This document shows, in pieces, positions 38,116 through 51,439 of a DNA stretch of 64,000 nucleotides; position 1 is the stretch's first letter; the number at the start of each line of letters is the position of its first letter. The DNA is from Myxococcales bacterium. GTDB taxonomy: Bacteria; Myxococcota_A; Bradymonadia; UBA7976; UBA1532. The notes beneath the pieces were generated by a model, which ran no database searches, had not been told where the DNA came from, and saw nothing but the letters and a program-made list of their open reading frames with translations. A program made the position numbers and the translations under genes. Where the stretch lies: the NCBI GenBank assembly GCA_020633435.1, contig JACKDP010000008.1:62001-126000 (forward strand). Direction: 5' to 3'.

Positions 38116-39240
38116 GTGGCCGGCGTCGACGTCCTGCTCCTCAGCGCCCAGCCCCTCCCGGGCCTCGATCCCTGGTCGTACCGCGTGCAGATGCGCGCCG
38201 AGGCCCTCGCCCGCCGCGGCGGCGCGGGCGGCGTCCTGTTCAGCCCGCTCTCGGCCGAGGGCCCCGTCGTGCAGACGGGCGTGCGCCACGTCGGCCTGCC
38301 CGTCGCCCCCGACGCCCCCGCCGAGCAGCGCCTGGCCGTCGCCCTGGCCACGCTGGCCCAGGAGCTCCCGCGCCTGCGGCCGCGCGTCGTGCACGCCTTC
38401 GACCCGCTGCTGGCGCCCCCCGTCCTGGCCGAGGCCTGGCGCGGCGTGAAGCTGGTGCTGGAGCCCGGGCTGACGGCCTCCTGGCGGATGCGGGAGCTGG
38501 ACGCCCGGCTCTCGCCCGACCAGCTCGACGACCTGGCCTCGCACGAAGATCGCGCCCTGGCCGCCGCCGACGCCGTCGTCGCCCGCAGCCCCGTCGAGGC
38601 CAACGGCCTGGTGAAGCGCGGCGTGTCCCCGCCCCGCATCTGGGTCGTCCGCGACGGCCCGCTGCCCGGCTTCAACCGGACGCCCCCCGGCGACCTGCCC
38701 CACCTCGTCTTCCTGGGAGACCTGGCCCCGAAGAGCGGCTGGGACCTGCTGGTGGAGGCCCTGGCCCGGGTGCGGGGGCCGTGGCGGGCGACGTTCATCC
38801 TGCCCGGAGCCGACTGGGAGCCCGCCGAGCGGCTGCTGAAGGGGCTGCGGCTCGACGGGCGCGTCGCCTTCGCCCGGCTGGGCCCCGACACGCCGCGCCG
38901 CCTGGAGGCCGCCCGCCTGGTGGTCTGCCCGGCCCGCCCCGTGCGCTCCCTGCTCGCCGGCGCCTGGGTGCCCCCGGCCCTGCAGCTCGCGGCCAGCGCG
39001 GCCCGGCCCCTCGTCGCCCCGGATCTGCCCGTCATCGAGGCCACCGCCGGCCCCGGCATGGCAGGCTTCCCGCCCGATGACGCCGCTGGTCTCGCCGCCA
39101 CCATCGAGCGCCTGCTGAGCCGGCCCCACGAGCTCAACGCCCTCGCGGCCGCCGCCCGCCGCCGGATCGAGCAGCAGAGCTGGGAACCCGCCCACGGGGC
39201 CCTCGCAAGCCTGTGGACCGGCCTGGCCTCTCCCTGGTAG
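38116..39240 (+). CDS. Glycosyltransferase, GT4-like, atypical
   Basis: A 374-residue protein with the two-domain layout of GT-B enzymes: an N-terminal domain starting VDVLLLSAQPLPGLDPWS, a hinge near PPRIWVVRDGP, and a C-terminal domain beginning HLVFLGDLAPKSGWDLLVEAL. The usual GT4 EX7E motif is poorly preserved (segments around VCPARPVRSLL and PDLPVIEATAGPG), so the donor cannot be guessed. GTG 38116 lies 3 bases after the lipA stop, so translation is probably coupled. No membrane helix. Confidence 0.7.
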   Translation: MAGVDVLLLSAQPLPGLDPWSYRVQMRAEALARRGGAGGVLFSPLSAEGPVVQTGVRHVGLPVAPDAPAEQRLAVALATLAQELPRLRPRVVHAFDPLLAPPVLAEAWRGVKLVLEPGLTASWRMRELDARLSPDQLDDLASHEDRALAAADAVVARSPVEANGLVKRGVSPPRIWVVRDGPLPGFNRTPPGDLPHLVFLGDLAPKSGWDLLVEALARVRGPWRATFILPGADWEPAERLLKGLRLDGRVAFARLGPDTPRRLEAARLVVCPARPVRSLLAGAWVPPALQLAASAARPLVAPDLPVIEATAGPGMAGFPPDDAAGLAATIERLLSRPHELNALAAAARRRIEQQSWEPAHGALASLWTGLASPW

Positions 39241-39259
39241 ACCCCCGACCTCCGGGCGG

Positions 39260-39288
39260 TTGCGCCGCCGCCCCCTGCTCACTAGGAT
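39260..39288 (+). promoter_or_regulatory. Promoter of carB
   Basis: TTGCGC, 17-base spacer, TAGGAT, ending 9 bases before the ATG. With normal geometry transcription starts within a few bases of the ATG, giving a leaderless or nearly leaderless message; no Shine-Dalgarno is visible. Confidence 0.45.
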
Positions 39289-39297
39289 GCCGCCGCC

Positions 39298-42516
<3,219 letters not shown>

Positions 42517-42526
42517 AGGAGGCCCC

Positions 42527-43003
42527 ATGGCTCGCATGCCCATGACCCGCGGCGGCTACGAAGCCCTGCGGGAACGTCTCAAGGTCCTCAAGACCACCGA
42601 GCGCCGCGCCGTCGCCGAGGAGCTCGAGATCGCCCGCGCCCATGGCGACCTGCGCGAGAACGCCGACTACGAGGCCGCCAAGGACAAGCAGGGCATGCTC
42701 GAGGCGACCATCCGCGACCTCGAGGACAAGCTGGCCCGGGCGGAAGTCATCGATGTGTCCCGTCTATCCGGCGACACGGTGAAGTTCGGCGCCACCGTCA
42801 CCCTGTACGACCCCGCCGCCGACTCGGAGCAGACGCTCACGATCGTGGGCGAGGTCGAGGCCGACGCCAAGGCCGGCCTCATCTCCGTGACCTCCCCGAT
42901 GGCGCGCGCGCTCATCAACCGCCGCGTCGACGACACCGTCCGCTTCGAGACGCCCGGCGGTCGGAAGGAATACGAGATCACGGACGTGCGGTTCGGGGAC
43001 TGA
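42527..43003 (+). CDS. greA: Transcription elongation factor GreA
   Basis: A 158-residue GreA. The N-terminal coiled coil carries the acidic tip (ARAHGDLRENADYEAAKDKQG, here read as HGDLRENADY) that reaches the polymerase active site to rescue backtracked complexes. The C-terminal FKBP-like domain contains VTLYDPAADSEQTLTIVG and SPMARALINRRVDD. AAAGGAGG lies 4 bases before the ATG, the best ribosome site in the region. It is probably co-transcribed with carB. Confidence 0.96.
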   Translation: MARMPMTRGGYEALRERLKVLKTTERRAVAEELEIARAHGDLRENADYEAAKDKQGMLEATIRDLEDKLARAEVIDVSRLSGDTVKFGATVTLYDPAADSEQTLTIVGEVEADAKAGLISVTSPMARALINRRVDDTVRFETPGGRKEYEITDVRFGD

Positions 43004-43148
43004 TCGCCCTCCGCCCGGCGCGCCCCTCGATTTCGGTAACACCCCGCCCAACAGACCGCGTACAACCCGGACGGCGCCTGCGGTCCGGGGCTGCGCGTGC
43101 CATGGGGAAGACCGAGAGAGGCCGGCCTCGGCCGGGAGGGGTGAGTCA

Positions 43149-46100
43149 ATGCAGTGGAGGAATGCGCTCCTGGGCCTGGCGCTGGCCGCCGGACTGGTGG
43201 GCTGCGCGGATGACGTCAAAGACATCAACCGCGTCCAGCCGCACTATCTGAAGAAGTCAGACCTGGATGGCCAGTGGTTCTACCGCCAGACGGTGGTGGA
43301 CATGCCCCCTGAGTATGGCATCGCCTTCTCCGGCATCGAGTGCGGCCTGGAGAAGATCCGCTTCGAGATCCGCGAGGACTACCTCTTCGCCTACCGGACC
43401 CACGAGGCCATCCCCGGCCTCGAAGAGGACGAGACGGCCGAGGGCGCCACGTTCCGCGGCGATCCGGTCGCGTCGTTCGCCATCCGGAGCCACTTCGACA
43501 TCGTGCGGGACTACAACCGCCAGAACGGCGAGCAGTCCAACGTGCTGGTGGAGGACACCACCACGCGGCCCTGGTACGAGCGCGACTACATGCGCGTGGA
43601 GTGGCAGAACGACGGCCGCATCGGGCCCTCGATCTCCGGGCTCCCCAGCGCCGTCGACTGCTCGGGCATCGTGATGGTGAACTACGTGGGTCGCGGCGGG
43701 GAGGGCTACGGCCAGTACGTCCGCGACACCGACAAGTTCAACCCCGACCACCTGCGCATCGACGAGGATCACATCTTCTTCACGCAGACGGCCAACGTCA
43801 CCGACGGCGGCTACGCCTGCTGGGCCAGCCATGGCTACTCCAACAGCATCTATGGCAGCCCCTGCGGGTCCGTCGAGGCCAAGGTCCGGCACGCCTTCGC
43901 CCGCATCGACGCCGAGGCCGAGGCCGAGTTCGAGCCGGTCTCCCACCTCGACAGCGAGCTGATGCAGGCCGCCGCCGAGCCGTTCACCGACGCCAACGGC
44001 AACGGCCGGTTCGAGGAGGGCGAGCCCTTCCAGGACCAGAACGGCAACGGCAAGTGGGACGGCCAGCGCCGCATCAAGTACGCCACCGTGAGCGCCGGCC
44101 CCGACCGCGACTTCATGGTGGACGTGGCCTGCACCCCCGAGGTCCTCGACGCCCTGCGCGGCGAGATCAGCGCCGAGGACTGCCGCGACCTCCAGTGGCA
44201 CCACGACGGCCGCTTCGGCTTCTTCCGCTCGGAGCGCACCGCCTACGACCGCCTGGTCGGCGCGGGCCATGACGACAACCGCCAGCACCTGGCCAACCAC
44301 CACCAGATCTGGAAGCGCACCCGCGACGCCAGCGGCAACCCCCTGCCCCCGGCCCAGCGGGAGGTGAAGCCGGTCGTCTACTACCTCAACCCCGGCTTCC
44401 CCGAGGACCTCAAGGCCACCGCCGTCCAGCTCGGCCGCAACTGGAACGACGTCTTCCTGCAGGCCGCCATGGCCGGCACCGGCAAGGACCGCGCGACCAT
44501 CGAGGCCCAGCTCAAGGCGGACTTCGACGAGGACGCCGGCGTGGCGGTCTGGCTGAAGGGTGAGGATGGGCAGGTCTTCGGCCCCGAGGCGCTCTTCCAG
44601 GTGCGCGACAACACCTGCTCCGTGGCGGGGGTCGAGGCCTACCTCAAGCGCTTCCCCGAGCTGCAGGCCGTGGTGGACGAGGCGACCGACGGCAACGGCC
44701 TGCTGCCCGGCAACCTGCAGCGCGCCTGCTCCGGCCTCACCTGGGAGAGCCAGGCCCGCGACCTGAGCCCGCGCTTCACCTGGCAGCAGATGGGCGACGT
44801 CCGGTTCAGCTTCATCTGGTGGGTCAACGAGGCCCAGCCCAGCGGCCCCCTCGGCTACGGCCCCTCCTCCCCCGATCCCGAGACCGGCCGCATCGTGAGC
44901 GGCAACGCCTACATCTACGGCGCCGCCGTCGATGAGTACGCCCGCCGCTCCGCCGACATCGTCCGCGCCATCAACGGCGAGCTCTGCGACGGCGACGCCG
45001 ACCAGACCGACTGCCTGATCCAGGGCCGCAGCTACCTCGACTGGCTGGGCCGCGGCGGCGCCGCCTCGGCCGCGGAAGTGGCCGAGATCACGCCGGAATA
45101 TCAGCGCCTCATCTCCGACCGCCTCGGCGCCGCCGGCATGGCCCCGGGCCGCGGCTTCATGACGCCGAAGGGCGTCGACAAGGCCGCCATGCGCCGCCAC
45201 ATGAGCGATCGCATGCGCCACCCCCAGGCCGGCGATCCCATCGCCTGGGCGGGCGAGGCCCCCGCGAACGAGGGCCAGCAGCGCCTCAAGGCGCTCATGC
45301 AGAACCCGAGCTTCCGCGCCCGCATGATCAGCGAGCCCATGCTCCAGGCCGTCGCCCCCCTCTTCGGCTGGCAGCAGGGCACCGACGTCCCCGAGGAGAT
45401 GCAGGACCTGGCGCTGCGCCTGACGCTGGACCGCGGCGCCCTGCGCGAGCGCGCCCAGCAGCAGCAGCGCTTCCTCTCCGAGCGCAACGTCATGCTCAAG
45501 GAGGCCCTCGACGACTCGGTGGTCGGCCAGGCCCTCGCCCTCAAGGGCATGGATCCGGAGGACGTCTACCAGCAGCTCCGCCGCGAGATCTTCGAGGCCG
45601 TCATGCTGCACGAGGTCGGGCACACCGTCGGCCTGCGCCACAACTTCAAGGCCTCGTTCGACGCCCTGAACTACCAGGACGAGTTCTGGGAGATCCGCGA
45701 CCGCTTCAGCCCCGGCGAGTGGGACGACCAGCGCCTGCCCGAGTACCGCTACGCGTCCATCATGGACTACGGCGCGCGCTTCAACTCCGACACCAAGGGC
45801 CTGGGCAAGTACGACTACGCGGCGGTGAAGTACGTGTACGCCGGCCAGGCGGAGGTCTTCGCCGACAGCGTGCCCGTGCCCGGCCGCCTCGACATCGAGC
45901 TGGAGTACGAGGACTACGCGAAGATCCCCGAGCTGCTCGGCGGCGATCTGGCCAACCTGACCCGCCGCGAGAACCGCCCGGTGGCCGAGCTGATGGCGGA
46001 GAAGCAGGCCGGCGTGCTCAAGAACGCCGAGCTGCTGGTGCAGAACCGCGGCCGCAACCCCGCGGACTTCTTCACGGATCGCACCGTGCCCTACCACTAC

Positions 46101-47300
46101 TGCTCCGACGAGGTCCGCGGCGACCTGAAGTGCCGGACGTGGGATGAGGGCGCGAACCACACCGAGGCCGTCCAGTCGGCCATCCAGCGCTACTGGAACT
46201 ACTTCCTGTTCTCGTCCTACCGGGCCGGCCGCGACGAGAACGCCTTCGTCCGGAGCTTCTTCAGCCGCCAGGACCGCGTGGCCGAGTACCTCGAGTACCC
46301 CTGGAAGTACTACCGGTTCTACGACGCCTACCCGGTGGCCGCCCGCGAGGACCTGCTGCGCGCCGCCACCCTGGGCCTGAACTTCATCTCCGAGGTGCTC
46401 GGCACCCCGGAGCCGGGGCGCCACTGCTTCTACGAGCAGCTCAACGCCTACCTGCCCAGCTACTTCTTCAACTTCGACTTCCAGCAGTCGTGCCGGCCGC
46501 TCAACATCGGCCTCGGCGAGGGGCGGAACACCTGGCTCGACTTCAACGACGAGTACCTCTACAAGGTCGACTACCTGGGCGCCTACTACGACAAGATCAA
46601 CCTGATGTACGGGCTGTTGAACACCGACAGCTCCTTCTTCCGCGTCACGGATGACACGGACGCCCGCCAGTTCACCATCGGGTACTACCAGGCCTTCCGC
46701 ACCGAGCTCGTCGACCTGCTGCGCGACATGATGATCACGTCGCTCTTCTACTTCCGGGCCGACAACGCCTTCCAGCGCCTCGTCTCGAACGGGAAGCTGC
46801 GCACCCAGCTCCTCGTGGACCCCCGCCGGACCGGCCAGGACCGCAACACCTATGAGGGCGTGCCGCGCGTCTTCACCCAGGTGCCCTACAACCTGATGTG
46901 GCAGGCCCTCGCGCTGGCGGCGATCTTCAACACCACCAGCCACGACCGCGAGCTGGACTTCGTCGACTACATCTTCGTGCAGGAGGTGGGGTCCGGCGAC
47001 GACCGCGAGGTGGCCGAGGACGCCAGCGTGGTGCGGTTCACGCACCCCAACACCGGGCAGATCTTCGAGGCCGTGCAGACGGATGACGGCCGTTCCATCT
47101 CGGCCAGCCTGCTGTCCCTGGCCCAGAACTACGCCAACACCACCTGGCGCGACGCCCGGGCCGCCCTCCAGGCGGCCTCCGGCCCCGACCGCGCCGCGGC
47201 CGCCGAAGCCTTCCAGGACGCCGAGGAGCAGCTCCAGCAGTTCGTCGAGCTGATGGAGGACCTCCGCGAGCTGCAGTCCTGGGTCGACGTGGGGCGGTGA
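43149..47300 (+). CDS. Giant lipoprotein zinc metalloprotease (metzincin)
   Basis: A 1383-residue lipoprotein (lipobox LVGC, Cys19). The metzincin zinc site HEVGHTVGLRHNF is at 821-833, and SIMDYGARFNSD about 50 residues later supplies the Met-turn. An EF-hand-like tandem (DANGNGRFEEGE, DQNGNGKWDG) at about 279-300 may bind calcium and is absent from its neighbour. The N-terminal third is beta-rich and the C terminus ends in a helical tail. It resembles the zinc-dependent metalloprotease groups with DUF5117/DUF5118-like regions. GGGAGGGGTGAG precedes the ATG. The next gene is a paralogue. Substrate unknown; outer-membrane location inferred. Confidence 0.85.
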   Translation: MQWRNALLGLALAAGLVGCADDVKDINRVQPHYLKKSDLDGQWFYRQTVVDMPPEYGIAFSGIECGLEKIRFEIREDYLFAYRTHEAIPGLEEDETAEGATFRGDPVASFAIRSHFDIVRDYNRQNGEQSNVLVEDTTTRPWYERDYMRVEWQNDGRIGPSISGLPSAVDCSGIVMVNYVGRGGEGYGQYVRDTDKFNPDHLRIDEDHIFFTQTANVTDGGYACWASHGYSNSIYGSPCGSVEAKVRHAFARIDAEAEAEFEPVSHLDSELMQAAAEPFTDANGNGRFEEGEPFQDQNGNGKWDGQRRIKYATVSAGPDRDFMVDVACTPEVLDALRGEISAEDCRDLQWHHDGRFGFFRSERTAYDRLVGAGHDDNRQHLANHHQIWKRTRDASGNPLPPAQREVKPVVYYLNPGFPEDLKATAVQLGRNWNDVFLQAAMAGTGKDRATIEAQLKADFDEDAGVAVWLKGEDGQVFGPEALFQVRDNTCSVAGVEAYLKRFPELQAVVDEATDGNGLLPGNLQRACSGLTWESQARDLSPRFTWQQMGDVRFSFIWWVNEAQPSGPLGYGPSSPDPETGRIVSGNAYIYGAAVDEYARRSADIVRAINGELCDGDADQTDCLIQGRSYLDWLGRGGAASAAEVAEITPEYQRLISDRLGAAGMAPGRGFMTPKGVDKAAMRRHMSDRMRHPQAGDPIAWAGEAPANEGQQRLKALMQNPSFRARMISEPMLQAVAPLFGWQQGTDVPEEMQDLALRLTLDRGALRERAQQQQRFLSERNVMLKEALDDSVVGQALALKGMDPEDVYQQLRREIFEAVMLHEVGHTVGLRHNFKASFDALNYQDEFWEIRDRFSPGEWDDQRLPEYRYASIMDYGARFNSDTKGLGKYDYAAVKYVYAGQAEVFADSVPVPGRLDIELEYEDYAKIPELLGGDLANLTRRENRPVAELMAEKQAGVLKNAELLVQNRGRNPADFFTDRTVPYHYCSDEVRGDLKCRTWDEGANHTEAVQSAIQRYWNYFLFSSYRAGRDENAFVRSFFSRQDRVAEYLEYPWKYYRFYDAYPVAAREDLLRAATLGLNFISEVLGTPEPGRHCFYEQLNAYLPSYFFNFDFQQSCRPLNIGLGEGRNTWLDFNDEYLYKVDYLGAYYDKINLMYGLLNTDSSFFRVTDDTDARQFTIGYYQAFRTELVDLLRDMMITSLFYFRADNAFQRLVSNGKLRTQLLVDPRRTGQDRNTYEGVPRVFTQVPYNLMWQALALAAIFNTTSHDRELDFVDYIFVQEVGSGDDREVAEDASVVRFTHPNTGQIFEAVQTDDGRSISASLLSLAQNYANTTWRDARAALQAASGPDRAAAAEAFQDAEEQLQQFVELMEDLRELQSWVDVGR

Positions 47301-47356
47301 GCACGATGAACCGCACCCTCACGACCGATCGCCACCGCCCGCTCCGGGAGACGGCC

Positions 47357-50300
47357 ATGCGCACTTCGAGCCTCCTCGTCCTCGCCCTGCTGGGCGGCCT
47401 CACCGCCTGCACCGAGCCGGTGGAGACCATCAACACCGTCCAGCCCCACTACCTCCGCAAGGCGGACTTCGAGGGCGAGTGGTACTTCCGGCAGACCATC
47501 GTCGAGGCGTCGCCCCTGACGGCGGCTGGCGGCTTCGTCGGCCTGGAGGGCGGCCTGGAGAAGATCCGCTGGGTCATCACCCAGGACTACCTCACGGGCT
47601 ATCGCACCCACGAGGCCGTGCCCGGCCTCGACCAGGACCGCACCCAGGAGGGCGCCGACTACCAGGGTGACCCCGTCCTGCGCTTCGGCATCACGTCCCA
47701 CTTCGACATCAAGCGCGGCTACAACAGCGGCACCGGGGAGCGCAGCAACGTCGTCACCGAGAACACGAGCGACCGCCCCTGGTTCGAGCGGGAGTACTTC
47801 CGCGTCGACTGGACGAGCAACCTGGCCTACAGCCCCGCCGAGGTCCTGAACCTGCGGGTCTACAGCGCCAACACCGACTACATCCGCGAGACCGAGGTCT
47901 TCGATCCGGGCCACCTGCACATCGATCCCGACTACATGCAGGTCACCCTGCGGGGCATCGTGGAGGCCCCCATCACCAACTGCTACTACACCCACGGCTC
48001 CTTCGACTGCGGCCCCGGCGAGGTCCGGCTGCGCTACTCCTTCTCCCGCATCGGCGAGGAGCAGGCCCGCTACAGCCCCCGCACCTACAACGACCTGATC
48101 CCCTTGAAGGATCCCGACGGGAAGCAGCTGCGCACCCTCACCCTGACGGTGCCCTTCGACGCCTCCACCCGCATCATCCCCGACGGCGCCGACGCCGACC
48201 GCGTGGAGTTCGCCTGCACCCCGGAGTTCCTGCGCTTCCTCGACGGCGTCTTCGCCCCCGGCTACTTCACCATCGACGACTGCAGCGCCGCCAACCGGGT
48301 CGACATGGAGAAGTTCGGCTTCTTCCGCACCGAGCGCTACCGCTGGGATCGCCGCCTCGGCGGCGGCCACGACGAGACGCGGGAGTTCTTCGCCAACATC
48401 CACGACATCTGGCAGAACGGCCGCACCCAGCAGGCCGACGGCACCTGGGCCCCCACCGCCGGGGACGCCCTCAAGCCGAAGCCGGTCATCTACTACCTGA
48501 ACGCGGGCTTCCCGGCCGACCTGGAGAAGGTCACCGGCCAGATGTCCAACGACTGGGACGTCGCCTTCTCCCAGGCCGCCGCCGCCCGCATGGGCATCAC
48601 CGTCGAAGCCCTCCGCGGCGTCCTGCGCGGCCAGGATCCGGGCGAGCCCTGGATGTTCCTGGCCGGCGACGAGCTCAAGGCCGGCGGCATGTTCCAGATC
48701 CGCCGCAACACCTGCTCCGTGGACGGCGTGGAAGCCTACCTCGCCCGCAACGGCGGCCTGAAGGACGTCGTCGACGACGCCACCGAGGGCCGGGGCATCC
48801 TGCCCGGCAACCTGGAGCGCGTCTGCTCCGGCCTCACCCACTTCAGCCGCGCCCGCGGCGCCGAGCCCTTCACCTGGCAGCAGATCGGCGACGTCCGCTT
48901 CAACTTCGTGAACTGGGTCAACGAGGTCCAGATCGCCGGCCCCCTCGGCTACGGCCCCTCCTCCAGCGACCCCGAGACGGGCCGCATCGTCGCCGGCAGC
49001 GCCAACGTCTACGGCGCCTCCATCGACACCTACGCCCGCAGCGCCGCCGACATCGTGCGCGCCATGAACGAGGACCTCGACCTCAACGCCGTCATCAGCG
49101 GCGGCAGCTACAGCGACTGGCTCGCGCGCCCGCAGTCCGTGGCCGACATGGAGGTCAACCTCACCGAGGAGTCCTTCGCCGCCCTCAAGAGCCGCATGGG
49201 CAGCTTCGACGTCGAGGCCGCCTACGGGAAGTACCGCCTGCCCAGCGGCAAGCTCGACACCGCGGCCATGGAGCGCGCCCTCAAGGCCCGCCTCGACCAC
49301 CCGCACCCCGACGATCCCATCGCCAGCGTGATGAACCGCCCGATCGACGAGGGCCGCCAGCGCCTGGAGGCCCTCAAGGCCGACCCGAGCTTCCGCGCCC
49401 GCATGATCCACGCCGGGCACCTGCAGATCCTCCGCCCGCTCTTCGGCCTCGATCCCAGCGACGAGCCCACCGAGGCCCTGGAGGAGGCCGCCCTCAACCT
49501 GAGCGTCGACCCCCGCGCCTTCCACGCCGAGCGCCGCGAGCTGCTGAGCCAGTTCGCCGAGAAGAACGTCTACATGGCCGACTTCATTGATGATTCCGTC
49601 ATCGGCCTGGCCCTGGAGCTCAAGGGCCTCGACCCCGACGAGGTCTTCAACCGGCTGCGCGAGGCCATCTTCCGCGGCGTCATGCTGCACGAGCTCGGCC
49701 ACACCGTCGGCCTGCGCCACAACTTCGAGGGCTCCTTCGACGCCCTGAACTACCAGGACGAGTTCTGGGACATCGCCCAGCGCACCGAGGACCGGGCCGA
49801 GCGCAACCGCCTGCGCCTGCCCGAGTTCCGCTACAGCTCCATCATGGACTACGGCGCCCGCTTCAACAGCGACATCCACGGCCTGGGCCGCTACGACCTG
49901 GCCGCGGTGAAGCACGTCTACGGCGGCATCACCGAGGTCTTCGAGGACGACGTCCCGGTGCCCGGCCGCCTCGACCTGGACGTCTTCATCGACGGCCCCA
50001 ACACCATCCCCGACCTCCTGGGCGGCTACGAGAACATCAGCCGCCGCCGCGACGTGCCCGCCGACGAGCTCATCCCGGCCCGCTCCGAGGGCGTCGTGGC
50101 CAACACCGAGAAGATCATGGAGGACTCTCTGCGCCCCCTCGCCGACTACTGGCGCGACCGCGAGGTGCCCTATGGCTTCTGCTCCGACGAGTTCAACGGC
50201 AACCTGACCTGCCGCACCTGGGACGAGGGCTCGACCCACAGCGAGGTCGTCCGCTCGGCCATCCAGAACTACTGGAACTACTACGTCTTCAACGCCTACC

Positions 50301-51388
50301 GGCGCGGCCGCCCCGAGGTGGGCTTCATCAACGGGTTCTTCGCCCGGCAGGACCGCCTGGCGACGTACATCAGCTACCCGTTCCGGTACTTCTTCTTCTA
50401 CCAGAACTACGACATCGGGCTGCGCAACGACCTCTACGAGGCCGCCCTGGTCAGCATGAACTTCATCAACCAGGCCATCGGCACCCCCGAGCCCGGCGCC
50501 CACTGCCTGGACCCCGATCGCAACGTCTACGTGCCCCTCCGCAAGGTCAGCCCCGAGGACGCCGCCGACTGCGAGGTCCTCGACGTGCCGGTCGGCACCG
50601 GTCGCGCCGAGTTCAACGAGGTCACCGACGAGTACAACTACCGCTACGACTACATCGGCTCGTTCTACGACCGCATCGGGCTGCTCTACTACCTGATGGA
50701 CACCAACACCTCGTTCATCCGGGTGGCCAACCTGGGCGACCGCCGGACGTTCGCCATCGGCTACTGGCGCACCTTCCGCCCCGAGCTGCTCGAGCTCATC
50801 CGCAACCTCATGTTCTCGTGGCTCGACGGCGACGTGAGCGACGCCACCGCCGCCCTCGTCAGCCCCGACGGCCCCGCCGACCAGCGCGTCGTGCCCCGCG
50901 TCCTCGTCGACCGCGCCGCCTTCGGCCAGACGGGCGCCGAGGTGGACGGCATGCCCCGCGTCGAGGCGCCGGTGAGCTACGACCTGGTCTGGCAGGGCCT
51001 CGTGCTCTCCAGCATCTTCAACACCAGCTCCTACGACGAGCAGCTCGACTTCGCCGAGTACCTGGCCATCAGCGAGAAGGGCACGGGCGACGACCGCACG
51101 TACCCCGATGGCTGGGACGTCGTGGAGTTCGTCCAGCCCCACACCGGCGTCACCTACCGCGCCGCCCAGACCGCCGACGGCGACTCCCTGAGCCACGAGC
51201 TCCTCACCCGCGCCAACGCCTTCGTGGCCGACGTCTGGGAGCCCGCCGCCGCCGCCGCCCGCGCCACCCCCTTCGACGCCGACGCCCGCGGCGCCCTCGA
51301 GGCCGCCGACCGCAAGCTGGAGGCCTACACCGACCTCATCAGCGACCTGCGCCTGCTGCGCAACGCGGTGGATCGCGCCGAGGATTGA
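47357..51388 (+). CDS. Giant lipoprotein zinc metalloprotease, tandem paralogue
   Basis: A 1343-residue lipoprotein (lipobox LTAC) collinear with the upstream protease: both share INTVQPHYLRKADFEGEWY-type starts (here HYLRKADFEGEW against HYLKKSDLDGQW), FGFFRTER, CSVDGVEAYL, FTWQQIGDVRF and the zinc site. HELGHTVGLRHNF begins at residue 778 and SIMDYGARFNSD follows. It lacks the EF-hand-like insert. ATG 47357 is chosen for its lipoprotein signal and GGGAG 7 bases upstream; the ORF opens earlier. Clearly a tandem duplication that has diverged; both copies keep catalytic residues, so both are probably active. Confidence 0.85.
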   Translation: MRTSSLLVLALLGGLTACTEPVETINTVQPHYLRKADFEGEWYFRQTIVEASPLTAAGGFVGLEGGLEKIRWVITQDYLTGYRTHEAVPGLDQDRTQEGADYQGDPVLRFGITSHFDIKRGYNSGTGERSNVVTENTSDRPWFEREYFRVDWTSNLAYSPAEVLNLRVYSANTDYIRETEVFDPGHLHIDPDYMQVTLRGIVEAPITNCYYTHGSFDCGPGEVRLRYSFSRIGEEQARYSPRTYNDLIPLKDPDGKQLRTLTLTVPFDASTRIIPDGADADRVEFACTPEFLRFLDGVFAPGYFTIDDCSAANRVDMEKFGFFRTERYRWDRRLGGGHDETREFFANIHDIWQNGRTQQADGTWAPTAGDALKPKPVIYYLNAGFPADLEKVTGQMSNDWDVAFSQAAAARMGITVEALRGVLRGQDPGEPWMFLAGDELKAGGMFQIRRNTCSVDGVEAYLARNGGLKDVVDDATEGRGILPGNLERVCSGLTHFSRARGAEPFTWQQIGDVRFNFVNWVNEVQIAGPLGYGPSSSDPETGRIVAGSANVYGASIDTYARSAADIVRAMNEDLDLNAVISGGSYSDWLARPQSVADMEVNLTEESFAALKSRMGSFDVEAAYGKYRLPSGKLDTAAMERALKARLDHPHPDDPIASVMNRPIDEGRQRLEALKADPSFRARMIHAGHLQILRPLFGLDPSDEPTEALEEAALNLSVDPRAFHAERRELLSQFAEKNVYMADFIDDSVIGLALELKGLDPDEVFNRLREAIFRGVMLHELGHTVGLRHNFEGSFDALNYQDEFWDIAQRTEDRAERNRLRLPEFRYSSIMDYGARFNSDIHGLGRYDLAAVKHVYGGITEVFEDDVPVPGRLDLDVFIDGPNTIPDLLGGYENISRRRDVPADELIPARSEGVVANTEKIMEDSLRPLADYWRDREVPYGFCSDEFNGNLTCRTWDEGSTHSEVVRSAIQNYWNYYVFNAYRRGRPEVGFINGFFARQDRLATYISYPFRYFFFYQNYDIGLRNDLYEAALVSMNFINQAIGTPEPGAHCLDPDRNVYVPLRKVSPEDAADCEVLDVPVGTGRAEFNEVTDEYNYRYDYIGSFYDRIGLLYYLMDTNTSFIRVANLGDRRTFAIGYWRTFRPELLELIRNLMFSWLDGDVSDATAALVSPDGPADQRVVPRVLVDRAAFGQTGAEVDGMPRVEAPVSYDLVWQGLVLSSIFNTSSYDEQLDFAEYLAISEKGTGDDRTYPDGWDVVEFVQPHTGVTYRAAQTADGDSLSHELLTRANAFVADVWEPAAAAARATPFDADARGALEAADRKLEAYTDLISDLRLLRNAVDRAED

Positions 51389-51401
51389 GGCCGCCCGCCG
51401 A

Positions 51402-51431
51402 TTGACAGCCCGGCCCCCCGTCGCGCACCCT
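51402..51431 (+). promoter_or_regulatory. Promoter of the glycosyltransferase gene
   Basis: TTGACA, 18-base spacer, CACCCT, ending 8 bases before the ATG at 51440. Perfect -35; the -10 keeps the conserved A and T. No Shine-Dalgarno is present, so a leaderless message is likely. Confidence 0.5.
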
Positions 51432-51439
51432 CCGCGGCG

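Noticed and set aside
43979..44070. Dockerin-like domain in the first metalloprotease
   Set aside because: Two EF-hand-like loops occur, but without dockerin spacing or the flanking helices; kept only as a possible calcium site.
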